Part shown: in pieces, positions 1-12,700 of the stretch
Layout of the letters: each line of letters begins with the position of its first letter
Numbering within the stretch: the stretch's first letter is position 1
Assembly: GCA_021186555.1 (NCBI GenBank)
Contig: JAJKFL010000011.1
Location: 32,103,611 to 32,167,610, forward strand
DNA: 64,000 nucleotides
Reading direction: 5' to 3'
Origin: Reticulitermes speratus
Taxonomy: Eukaryota > Arthropoda > Insecta > Blattodea > Rhinotermitidae
The notes under the pieces: model-generated
What the model saw: the letters and a program-made list of their open reading frames with translations, nothing else
Told to the model about the DNA's origin: nothing
Database searches by the model: none
Position numbers and translations under genes: made by a program

Positions 1-108
1 CCACCACTGCTGAAACATACTATGATCTTTTGAGTCTTCCTCAGTAGCATAAGACAATTTATTCCATTCATGTCCCTTAATCTATGAAGATCATAGGCCA
101 AACTTGAT

Positions 109-134
109 GGGGGGGGGGGGGGGGGGGGGGGGGG
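109..134. repeat. poly-G run (26 bases)
   Basis: Uninterrupted run of 26 G on the plus strand. Its length is likely unreliable in any sequencing technology. Confidence 0.95.
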
Positions 135-234
135 CTTGGAGGGGATTGGCCTGGCTTAGGACATGGACATATGGCAGTATCTTGTGAAAACGGTAATGCA
201 CCTTTCAGTTCCGTAAAACGTGGGAAGTTTCTTA

Positions 235-330
235 ATTAGGTGCGGAACTATTAGCTTCTCAAGAACTCTGTCCATGGAGTCAGTCAGTCCAGTCAGTCAA
301 TCAGTTAGTTAGTTAGTTTGTTTGTTATAT
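235..330 (+). repeat. LINE 3'-tail fragment with (TTAG)n-like end
   Basis: The phrase TTAGCTTCTCAAGAACTCTG followed by CAGT and TTAG units resembles, on the opposite strand, the end of the LINE fragment at 22,705 to 23,075, which reads TTAGCTTCTCAGGAAGGTTT before its TTAG repeats. Probably the 3' untranslated end of the same family. Confidence 0.45.
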
Positions 331-1044
331 ACCTAACTTGGCATAAAATAAAATCTGCAAGTGATATGATAGCATTAAATATGTACGTAACAATGCTGTC
401 TGTGGAGAGTCTGTCCAGTTCTAAGTGCACCTGCTTTGTCATAGACTTAATCTTAACTGCTTATTTCTGGTAAGTGAAGAGTTTCAAAAGAATTTTATCT
501 GTGATTCAACAGTTATTGAAATAAATTCATTTACTGGTGCATCCACAACAAATTTGCAGAAACACACCAGCTAGCTTCACAGTGCCTGTCAGCCTACATG
601 TAACAACTCGAAAACCACTGAATGGATTTTCATTAAATTTGATACTGCGGAATTTTACTAAAGTTTGTAGCAGATTACAGTTCTAGATACAATCAGACAA
701 CAATAATGGGCATGTTACATAAAAGCGCATATGCACCTATGTGTTCCCATTCAGTAAAAATCTAAATATTCAGTGGAGTGAAAAACGTTCCACACAAACA
801 TTCAAGAGAAAACTTAAAATCATATATTTTATGCCAAACTCAATTTGTCTATCAAACCTCACACATTTCAAGATAATTAATAGAGAAAGATTTTTGAAAT
901 TGATATGCAATATGAGTGAAAGCACCAGAATTACCACGCCGCCGCGTAATATCCCAGAAGAGGGCAGATCTAATCAACATTGCGGCAGAAGCCTAAAATC
1001 AAGGTTATCTCCTAACTTGTTTGCAATGCTATCATCATTCTTAC

Positions 1045-1222
1045 CTTGATCTATGAGGGTAATAACTTGGTAACCTAAACCTTGATGCTTTATCAGAAGA
1101 GCCATTAAGAGTCTACCCACTTCTTCTACAGGATGGTCCACAGGAAAGTCTCCATGCATCATTAGATGATGTAACTTGCAGTGACGCTCAACAACACTAA
1201 GAAATGTGCAGACATATGGATC
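1045..1222 (-). CDS. HERC2: HERC2 coding exon 25 (last HERC2 exon in the window)
   Basis: Encodes about residues 1,410 to 1,469: [34 protein letters not shown] and [12 protein letters not shown], matching human [34 protein letters not shown] and LGHVALSL. Acceptor TTACAG, donor GTAAGA, phase 1 out, so the reading frame continues in an exon left of position 1. Confidence 0.95.
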
Positions 1223-4200
1223 CTGTAAAATGTTAAAAATACCAATCAAATCTGTTTTGAAGAATAAAAACTGTCAGATATGAAGGTTATCTACCAATTT
1301 CCTCATAAGTAAAACAATACAAACTGTAAGAGACGACATAAAATATGCTACTTCTTCGAGTTCTGACAATCATACCGTCAACCTATGCTCTGCCAAGGCC
1401 TGTAGGAATGGGGTCGCTCTGTCAAGTGTCCATTTGTGCAGTCCCTCCAGTTTTGGAGTCTTTGGTTCAGTGGGAGTAGTGCCAGCGGTTGAACTAGTGC
1501 TTCGGGCTTCCCCCTTCTCTTCTTCATAAGGATTTGGAGGCTGCAGAACCTGTAGACCTCCCCGCAGAAATACAGCATGCAGCCACTGCTGCGCTTCTTC
1601 TTCTGCAGGCTGAAGGGCTGTACTCTGTGACAACCAGTGTGCATGCAACCCCAGAAGATATGCGAGGTTACGTTCTACGTCCATCATTGGGGAGACAACA
1701 TTATTCACATCCACAGACTGTGAAATAAAAAAAACTCACGTCAATGAATGCTGAATCTGTGTTCAAACATTTTAAATTTTACTTCATTAGTTATGGTTTA
1801 CTTAACAATTCTGTCAGCAGCTCTGATGTATCACTACAAGAAATCCACTTTTGTAAAGGAAGACCCTCGACAATTTTGAAGCCACATTATTTTTTATCTA
1901 GTACGCGTTTAAGTATGGCATAAAGTGGGATGTCTGCACAAAACCTTGCAGAAATTTCAGATTTCACAGTTATCATTTACAGACAGGGAAAAAAACTTTT
2001 GTACAATGATTCACTTAACATACATCAAGTACTTGTATGGTGGAAATTATGGTGGGAAATAAATGCAACAATATAGGACCAAGGCAGGCTTCTCTTTACT
2101 CCTGGTCACAGGGTGATAATGAAGACGATGAATGGTTACAGTGACCAGCAGCCTTCCATGGACTCTGAATGGAAGGTGCTGAAAGTGAGGTTTGTTCAAA
2201 CCAATGAAACGTTATGCTGTTACCAGTGAATACCTGAACCACCTCCTGCTCTGGTTCCATGTAGTATCCAACAAGGAAGCCCTGCATCATATCCTTGGCT
2301 GCCTGTGAATGCGCAGCTGCATGGAAGGGCTGGGTTGCATCTCGTCCGGCATACCTCTGGAGCAGGTCACTGCTGCATGGTGCCTGAGCTCTGAATCATG
2401 TATCATTTTGACTTTATTGTCTATTTTGATTTCTTTTAAAGTTCCGCTCATTAAGTTGAGAATTTCCATATACACAGATTATAAAATTAATAAACAGAAT
2501 TATAAAATGGTGACAAAATAATTCATAAAATTGCAAAAATGCTTCTTCTAAGAGTACTTATAATAAATTACAATGTTATGGAATGTGATGTCATGCAGTT
2601 TGGTACTCTTGAAGACAGAGCCAGCAGCTTTCTCTGAGGCATAGGTATCCACCTATCTGACCACATGACATCACATCCCATAAAACTACAATCTTGACAG
2701 CTACTCCCAACCGAACCTCCAATTTCACACATATCCCTAATACTAAAAAATGACTAAAGGATATATTATTTGAGTGTACCCTCTAACTTCCGATTACACT
2801 TCTCATTATATGACAATAAGGTTTAAAAAATGAACACAGGTGCATATGAAAATGAACATGTACCAAGCAACACACGCTCTGGACAAAACTAGAGACAAGT
2901 ACTGTCGCCGATTGTTGCTAGTTTCCTTGGCACCCACAATGATTGAGGAAAACAGCTTGCAATTGGGTTTCAACTTTATTATACAACCATACAAACCAGA
3001 GCTGGCCACAACGTAGCCTGCCGACTTCTTTTTCCGTACCCAGACTGTTGCTGGACGCCAGGTCCCTTCTTAGTCTTACCCCCCCTTGGAGCCAACCTCC
3101 CTCCATACAAAATGAAGAGGGGTGGGGAGAGCCCAACTGCATCAACAAATGTTCGGCTACAGTACAGTACATTCAATTATTATTTATCAATGTAAGATGT
3201 GAAGCTTTAATGACAAATACATGTACTAAAGTCTTCTGAGGCTATCCGCCAAGTCATGGCTCAGCTGCAAAACAATGGTTCAGAGACCTGCCATCCCCAA
3301 CATCAGGGTCAATGTGTCAGATATGTCAGACAGTCAGTGTGACGACTCTTCCTTCTTTTGGCATGCTGAGTGACAGGGGAGGAAATCAAGTTCAACACTC
3401 CTCACTCCCACCACAGACACTGTTTTGTGCTGCTAATCCTAAGAAGTCATTCTCCATCTGCTGACAAGCCTTCATCTATAACTGCTTAATATGACCATAG
3501 AGGGGAATATTAGCTTTCACAGGGCTAAATGCAACAAAGTATTCTTTGGAAATCGGCCTCATAAACGTGTAGTTCACATCCAACATTTCATAGTCCATCT
3601 GTCTCAATCACCAGGAATGTCTCTCATCACATAATGAATCATGAAGTAGGAAGGATGTGGAAGGAACTATTATGGTCATTTATACGTAACTACTCCAGCA
3701 CTTGTGCAACCACAAAAAATACCAGAATGTGTTTCCTGCCAAGATACTAGGTTCAAACCTGAACCTCGTGAGTACGAAGTAGGGAAATGCTAATGACTAT
3801 ATTGCAACGTACACAAGACATAAGTACATTAAAATTAAACTGAAACGTACCTAAAGTCTTGAACATCATAAACTTTTCTGTCAACAACAATCCAAAGCCC
3901 ACCATCTCGATTGTGATTTTCTAGGTCAGCTCTTCTGATCATTGGCAGGTCTTCTAGTGCTTTCTGGCTAGATACCACATGTTGTGGAGCTAGGAAGTGA
4001 AACAAATATCAGTAACATTTTGTACCCATTGCTACTTTAAGCCTTTCCATGCCAATATGTTGTTCCAACTTTACCTACAGTGCACTTCAATTTTCGTAGT
4101 GAAAGAATCAGACAACAGACTAACAGTTCTGACACATTCACTACCTGCTGTTTAATTATCTGCGGAACAGAAGGCTTACAGAAGAGTTACTGGGTACAAA

Positions 4201-7200
4201 ATATATTTAATGCTTCTCTACATCTTTTATCCCAAGCATTTTTTTATGCTGATAAACACTTAGTGATGCACAATTGAAACTTCAAATGTTCACAGGAACA
4301 CATGTTGGTCTCTATGTAAGGTGTCCATTATTACTGTCTGATCACAACTAAAACTGAACAGATTGAAAGACTGTAGTTAGACTCCCAAATCAAATTTAAT
4401 GAAAATATGTTTAGCAGTTTTTGAGTTGTTTCATGCATATAGACAGACGGACAGATAAATTTTAACAGATTCGGAACAGCGATGTTAACATGCCCAAAAA
4501 AGTCTATTTTATCGTTTGATACATAACAACTGTACATTGAAGGAGAAAAATCAGCTGCAATAGGTTAATTTACAGTGTAAACCAAAGATGATAGATGCTG
4601 GGGAGAAAGTATGAGCATGGAGTTGAATGTCAGTCCATCAGATGGCAGAAGGCCAAGATAACAATGGTGACAAAGAAGCAAGTGAGGCAATACAGACATG
4701 TCAACATATTGTCGACAGTGGGTAGAAAGTATTAATAATGAACACTTGCACTGAATTTGCAGGTTAGAAGGGTGCTTGTGGGACATATTAGACCTACCTA
4801 CTATCCCTGGCCAAGACAGATCCTCTGCATCCTCTTTTTCGACGCCTGATGCCAGGCGGTTGAACTTGTCCAAAGTGTCAAGTAAGGGCACAAGCAGCTG
4901 AACCCAGTTCACCTGATGCAGAAGTAATGGAACTTCGAGTTGTAGCAAGATCATACACACCAACAATTCAGGTAACAGAATGTCTGTGGAATTACAGCAC
5001 ATTATTATTTTTTTTTCCCTATGGCTTGACAGCCCCTGGGGGGCCTAGGCCTCCTCATTGTTCAAGGTTTCACGATCACACACTTTAGACACACCACACT
5101 TGGTAGGACTCCTCTGGATGGGTTACCGGCCCGTCACAGAGACCTCTACCTGACAACACACAACACTCACAACAGACAGACATCCATGCCCCTGGCGGGA
5201 TTCGAACCCGCAATCCCAGCAAGCAAGTGGCCGTAGACCCACGCCTTAGACGCGCAGCCACTGAGATCGGCACAACATTATTTGAGGTTTCAAAAGTAGT
5301 GAAAAATGTACAGTGCAGTGCTGTATGTTATGGCATCATGTAGTATGGTAGTGGTTACCAATGCTACAGTAAAATCTTCGGCCTCCATCCTCAGGGTAGA
5401 TGGATGCAACAAATCCATAACTCCATCACTACACTGTGTCATAACATGAGAAACTGCAATGTACAGTAGATCTCAAATATTTGAAGCTGTCATGGAAAAC
5501 AAATGCATTCAAATCTGTTCACACAATCAGCCATGTCACAATTACATTAAAAACCAACATTCTGGAGACAGCACAGGTCCCTGCAACAGGCATTTTTAAT
5601 TCAACCACGATATGGCCGACTGCATTGGAAGATTGCTCCAGTACAGTACAATTTGATTAGCTGTCTATGCATATGTTCGTGACCTTTTCGACTCTCATAA
5701 ATTTTTCAATTTACTGAAGGTTTACATCACTCAGAAATATTCTATATACTGACACTTTTGAAAAAAGTTTCCCTCTTTCCCAGTTTTCACACTTATGTTT
5801 CTTTGAGTCTGTTTTGTTGTCCATCACATTCTATGAGAGATACAGCAAGTCAGAAGGAAAGTGAACCCTCCCCATGGAACTGTACTGTGTTACCACTCTA
5901 ATTTAATAGTAACAATTATGACTATAACACTAAGATGAGAAATTGATGCAACATTTGAGTTTGAAGCAAGATAATTTTGAATCAGCTGTCATGATCCCGA
6001 GTTATTTCCTCTCTCATAATATGGATACGGACAGTTTAATGCATGTCTACTTGTTTGCAAGTAAAAATACAAACAGAATAAGGAAAACAAATTATTAATA
6101 CAAACCACATAATTAAACAAAATTTCCATATTGTATAAACAAATTCTAACAAGTTAGGAAATGTACAAATAGCCTAAAAATTATCAGGTATGTGCCTTGT
6201 GATTTAATAATCTAGGAAAAGCATGTGACTTATGAAAAAAGTGTATTGGACACAAAATGTATGCTTCATCTTTCACTGCATTTGCTGAAAACAATTTTCC
6301 CCATCATAAACTGAGCAAGACGTGCTCAAAACTTGCACATACACACATGTGGGCCACTACGTAAAGTGTCCATTATTTCTGCCTGACTTAAACCAGAAGA
6401 GGACTTTCAGTAAAACTCCCTAATATAAAATACTATAAAAATCCATTCTGCAGTTCTCAGGCTGATAGATGTGGATGCACAGACAGACAGATAGACAGAC
6501 AGACATGCTCCCTAATAGATGCATTTTTGCAACTTTTCATTGCAAACGAGACAAAAACAAGCACCCGCAAAAACGAGTGCCGCCAAAATACACACCCATT
6601 ACGTCCCCTTTAAGAATTGAAACAACAAGAGAGAAATGTTTGCTGCTTGTTGCTGCCAAACTCGAAGCTATTGGTAGAGTCTCAGTGATATGATTGCATA
6701 GCTGTGAAATGTATTTTGTAAGCAAGGATTCTGCTCCCAGAACATCCTGATCTGAAAGGAAAAAAACAAATCCATTATCAAGTAATATTATCATGAATGA
6801 CATTTCAAGTTCTCACCACAGTGAGTACCAGATTATAGCCTCTGAGACGTAATTCCATGTAGTTGTAGTTTATTTAATGAAGCTGTCAGTAACTGTGACT
6901 ATACAGCATGCGATTGTGGGATGATTGATGAATAAATTAATTGGAAAGGATTGACCTAATTTAAAGTATTATAGTAGCATGTACCTAAGACTGCAAAAAA
7001 GTGTGAAAAACCTGCCACAATAGTACCAGTAATATAGTAATAAAACTTAAAAACATTGAAACTACTCTAATCTTCTCAAAGTAAAATTATATACCATAAT
7101 CAAACAATCAACATAAAATAACCTTAAATACTGTAAAAGCTAGAACTTTAAAGGCAATATTCTTGCATGCCTTTAGGATAACTGGAATACACACAACTAC

Positions 7201-9746
7201 AGAAATTATATCAAAAACATAAATCCTTGCAAATTATTGCCCTTTATGTAAAAATGAGATCTCATTTCTTTTTATAGAACATAATGTTGCATTTAAGCCA
7301 GGCTAAACATGTTGTACTGAATACTAGACACTGACAACAAAAAATTTTAGTTGTGGCTGATGGTTTATTTTAATATAGTTTGTATACTAATTTCGCCTAT
7401 GTAGCATTGCCTGCAGGAAAACACATGATTGTGTAACTAAATAACCTGTTTTGGCCATCTGCTGACAAGCATAAATACTGAAAGACTCATCATATATTTG
7501 CAGAAAATAAATCTGAGGCAAACAGCAGAAGAGATCTAATTTTGAAATTTTATATTTTTGTATCATGTTGCAGTTTTGATTATGCTAAGTATTCTCCTCA
7601 ATTTCAATTGCCTACACAATCAACACTGTACAATGTTTCTTATATCCAGTACAATGTACGCCAACTTGTGTTTTTACTTTCAGTCAAACAGCTGCACGTT
7701 TCAGCCAATCAGTCATCATCAGCCTAGACACGCAATGGAATATCACAAAGTGATTAGAATGTCACAAACTGAATACTACATTTACATTGCAAATGTAGAG
7801 TATTTTATATTACAGATCACTACATAAAAGTCAAACAAGTTTTTAATTACGATTTCACCTTTTCACTGCAGAGGAATGGAAATAACAGACTAAGGTGAAC
7901 ACATTGAAATTGGACAACAAAGCACAATGTACCTAGTAGATCATAAGACATGAATTCTTACTACATTTTCACAAAACAAAGGTGGTAATTTATTCTGTAG
8001 TTCTAAGACTGTTATGCCGCACGTCACTTTACAAAATACTAAACACTGAAATACACAAAAAAGAAAATTATATTGCTTACAGCTGTGAAACAGTATCTTA
8101 CTTTAAGGTGATTCCTTCCCATTGTGTTATTAAATAGAAACTAATTTTTGTGATCAGTCTTCTTAAACAGAAACGTTGTGTTAACAGATCACAAAAATTT
8201 GTTTGTATGATTTCTTACACTGAGGAAAGAACACTGGAAAGCCTTTGAACACAAAGCAGTAACCAAAATATATGAATATCAGAGACTAAATTATGGGAAG
8301 GGGGAAGAATACATGAGAGAGAACAACATTGTAATTCACATTATTGCACTAGTACTGTTACAGTAGGAATGAAATGGTGAAATAGGAAATGCATAAAATA
8401 TTTTGACATAGAAATGGTTACTGCAGGAATGAAGTGAACTGATCTGAACTCTCTTACAACAGAACCTGAGAATGGGCTTTTGTGTCCATGAAAATGGACC
8501 TTGTGTGACAGGGTTAATGAAGTTGATGAATGTTTGATGCCTAATAATACTGCTACAGGCTACTAAAACAGTGTGAATCCTCACCCCTGATTATCCTAAT
8601 TTATAACAACCATCTTCTACGATATAACACAGTGTAATCTAGTACATGTATACTGATGTTTCAGAAGAGCCTGCTGCATGTGTCATAAGTGTAGATGATG
8701 AAGATAGCAGATCCATCTCATTTGTCAGTACACTTATACCAGACTACACGATGTCACATCCCATAGACACATCTTCACAGCTCCACCACTAGAAACTCAA
8801 ATATAATCTAATTTATAATTTTTCAAAAGTACCTGAGAACTTACCTTGCTGTGAGTTCCAAGATTTCATTTTGTGACTGTGAGAATAAATCTGGGCTATC
8901 AAAAGCCTCTGAAATTGCAACAAAAGATTCAAGCTTGGAGATCTTTCATGCTTCTCTCTCCCTTCATGACGGACAGTTCCACAATTCTGAACTGCCTGTA
9001 ACCTTGCCTGGGTTAACGCAGAGCCACTCCTGGAAAACAATTTCATATAATAAATGAGTGCAGCTATACTTCCTCTCCCCCATGTACCTTCATATCATGT
9101 ACTTTATCTTACTTTAAAATCAATTTAAACAAACTGAGATTTGTTTCATAACACTGTATGAACACTGGGCAGCGTAAGTGGCACAGCTACAAGTGTCATT
9201 CAGTAAACATGCCGGCAGACACTCATGCAGAACAGGACAGTTGACCGGGTGAGCAGCTGGTACAGATTACATTACAGTGCTGCTTAAATGTGGTTTACCA
9301 AGTAGTTGATCCATCCAAACAGGACCAGAGGGACATGGAGGGAATCCTGCTTCTGGACGTCAAGTCACATACTGACACAATCAATACAAAAGGTTACTGT
9401 CGAACACTTCGAAAGCCGTGTACGAAGATCAAGAACAAACACCATAGTAAACTCACTGATGGCACTATATTGCTGCATGACAATGCCCACTCCCATGTGA
9501 CCCACACAGTGCAGGACCAGCTGAATGCCATGCAATGGGAGGTGCTCAACATCCTGCATGCACCCCAAACTTATCATCATTCAAATTTCACATCTTGGGA
9601 TCATTAAAAGGAGCCACTAGTGGCTGTCCTTGCATGTTGGGCAGTGATGTGCAAGAGGCTGTGGTACAATGGTTCATGCCAGAGCCCAAGAAATTCTTTG
9701 CAGACAGGACACAGCAACTTGCGCATCAATGTGTGTGTGTGTGTGT

Positions 9747-9788
<42 letters not shown>

Positions 9789-12700
9789 GTGTGTGGTGAC
9801 TTTTTCTCTAACTGCAGCAATACCTCCAACCGTGAGCATCCTCGAATGGGTTTCCCTTATATAGGGTGTTTTTTTCTCCTACCTGACCGATAAGTGCCGG
9901 CCCAACGCTCTAGAGAGTTTTATTACACTTTCTAAAAGTTATTATCACTGCAATCATTTGTTAAGCTTCCGTCCTTGATTATTAAACCTCCCCGACACGC
10001 GGCGTACGACGCAACGCTGGCAGAGTGTCAGGCAGTGTGTAGGGTCAGCACTTATTGGTCAAGCAGGGGGGGAAAAAAAATGCCCTATACATGCCTCACA
10101 TTAACCTTTAGTCTGTATGTTTCTCTGCTGTGATGGGAACATGCACGGGTGCAGCTGGCTTAAAGCTGAATATATTCAACACAAATGCTAATATCCCTAA
10201 GTTAAAATCAAGCAGCCAGCACAGTCAAAAATGGAAATTAACCTTTAAATGACCAGTCTGCATATGCCAATGCATTTAAAAAAACACCCCTAGAAATTCA
10301 TTTTATATATTTACGCAAAGAAAGGAAATTTACTGCATTTTTAAGACATGCTACATATTCTCTGTTTTGTTTTCCACAAAATGGCCTTTATTTCATAATT
10401 TTAACTTTTTCTGTTCCAACAATACTCATTTTTCATAAACCATGCACTAGAATTTAAATACCAACTTGGATATTTAAAGGTTAAATCCTGTAGCCCCAAA
10501 CACGTGAAGAAGAATTACTTCACTTTAAACTAACCTGAGAAGTAATTTGACTAGATGAAGAAGAGGAACAGTGGAGTTGTTTTTCTCATGAAGAGATGCA
10601 TCTTTGGCTCGTTTTGACTCTGTTTCCAGCAAGGCTTGATCCGACATATGGGCTTTCCTTTCATCCTTTTCTGAATGTTCTCCCAGTTCCACTGCACAAT
10701 GAGGAAGCACTACATCAATATGCTTGGAAGACTACTGACGTCAATCTTACTCGTTAAAAACTGAATAAGGCGGTAGGCAATACAGCATAATAGTAATTAT
10801 GTCACCTTTAAAGCAGCTTTCAAAGCGTTTCCAATCCCCCATCTGCCATCAGACTAGAAACCAGGAGGTCAGTCATGAAGCGATGACCGGCACTCACTGC
10901 AGAAGGATCTGACCCTGTAAAAACACGTCACAGAATTGTTTTACATAAAAATTCTACTCCTCTCTTCTTAGACGCCACATAGTTCGGTACGGCATTACAT
11001 CCCAGAAGACACGAATCATCATAGTCGCTGCCATTAAAACATGAAACCTAACAGCATTTTACATAATATTCCCTTCCTAGAGAGCCAGTAAATCATTTAC
11101 GCAGATCAGTTCATGTGTTATTCAACAATCTTTGATTAAACAAGTAGTCACTCAGCCTCAACTGTGATAAAAGATTAAATATTAAACTTTTCAAGTCCAA
11201 GATACAAATATTTATGTCTGATGTAGTGTATATATTCACCATAACAACAGAATTATTTTGCATTCAATCTTTAAAATTTCCCATTTGTTTTCTATACAAG
11301 GCATCACACTATGGTGGGTGCTAATAGTTTCCAACATCTTTTGGCTGAATTTGCACCCAATTTTTTTTAAATATTGCAACAGTTAGTTCTAACATTCATA
11401 AAAGTACAACACAATGCGTATACCAATTATTTCAACAGTGATGTGTTACGTGATAGCCCATGTTTCAGGAATATCACACACACTACAAGATTATTAGTGC
11501 TGGTATTCATAACCATTTTTTGACTCTTCAATCATTTTTAAACAAAACTAATACAAAATCTTGATAAACTCCAACACTGGGAACATACGATTTTTTGTTA
11601 AGTGCTGCAAACACCCAGCACAATAGTGGTGATTAGCTGAAAAATACATGAGTATTTAAAGGATTAGCGCTGTGCTGAAAATGGCTTACAAGAAGTTATC
11701 ATGGCTCTGTACTGTTCACAGCTACAGTAACCACATTTGTTTAGAGGAGTGGAAAAAAAACCCCTAAAAATGTCAGTCATGAGAGCGTGTGACCAACAGC
11801 AAGGCCAGGAACAATCTAAATTCAGATCCAAGGAAACCACCCTCACACTGTTTATGCAGATGGCATACTTGTGTATATTACCTGTACTGGGCAGAAGTGC
11901 TGATAGAGTTTTCGCACGTTCGTCGCTGTAGGGAGCAATATACTCCACCCAGCTTGCAGGGTGGCTTGTGCTGCTGATTGGATTGTGTTCAGGACACCAA
12001 TACTGCTCGCTAACTCTACCACATGCTGTTTCAGGCTGGACAACAAATTTGCGTTTGACCCCAAACCAACAGAATTCACGTCCACACTGTGGCTTATCAT
12101 TGCATGCAGCTGAAACAAGCAACAAACACCTAGACTTGAACACAAAGCAATTACACAAAGACAAAATGTCTCAAAGTTTCCTAAATTTGACAGCCTCAAA
12201 GGTTTGCTTGGCTGCTCTGTTCAAACAGCCATACCTTGTCTCTGAAGTTAGTGCTAAAACTGTGCTAGTTTCTCTTCTTATCGTCAGATGGCAGCATTAT
12301 ACTGTTGTTCTGTGATCTGTTTTGTCCAAACAATGCAGAAAGTTGCTCACATCTCCAAATTTACACGACTGTCAATTTGTTATTATCGATGGTAGAAAAT
12401 TAAAAAGTAAGAAGGTGGAACAGCCTCTAGTGGCATGATATTCACACAAGGTTTCGTGCAAATCAACCACTTGGTTGACAAGTTGTAAGAACAGGGGAGA
12501 CGGACAGACTCATGGACAAGATGGTTATCACAAGCCTCGGATTATATGGCATCTGAAATGATTTAGCTATTATTACGATGAATATTTGTTGTTACACAGC
12601 AACCTCACTCTAACCACACATTACCCTACAGCTGAATTTAGTCACACGTTTTTCCTTTTGCATAATAACTACTAGCCAGAACCTAAAATAGAATCATCTA

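Larger units (their letters stand above)
1..1044. other. HERC2 intron after exon 25, repeat fragments only
   Basis: No further HERC2 exon is visible. The stretch holds a 26-base G run (109 to 134), a LINE-tail fragment (about 235 to 330), an old dispersed repeat around 585 to 700 with the phrase AACTCGAAAACCACTGAATG, and at 930 to 985 a fragment of the foldback repeat carrying GTAATATCCCAGAAGAG. Confidence 0.6.

Noticed and set aside
741-1049. 102-codon plus-strand frame at the left edge
   Set aside because: It runs through old repeat pieces (a dispersed repeat and a foldback end) and over the HERC2 exon 25 antisense; not a gene.
5190-5230. tRNA-like B box GGTTCGAATCC (minus), also at 54,860, 26,850 and 44,345
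   Set aside because: Each belongs to a SINE head. The acceptor stem and full cloverleaf cannot be formed, so these are not tRNA genes.
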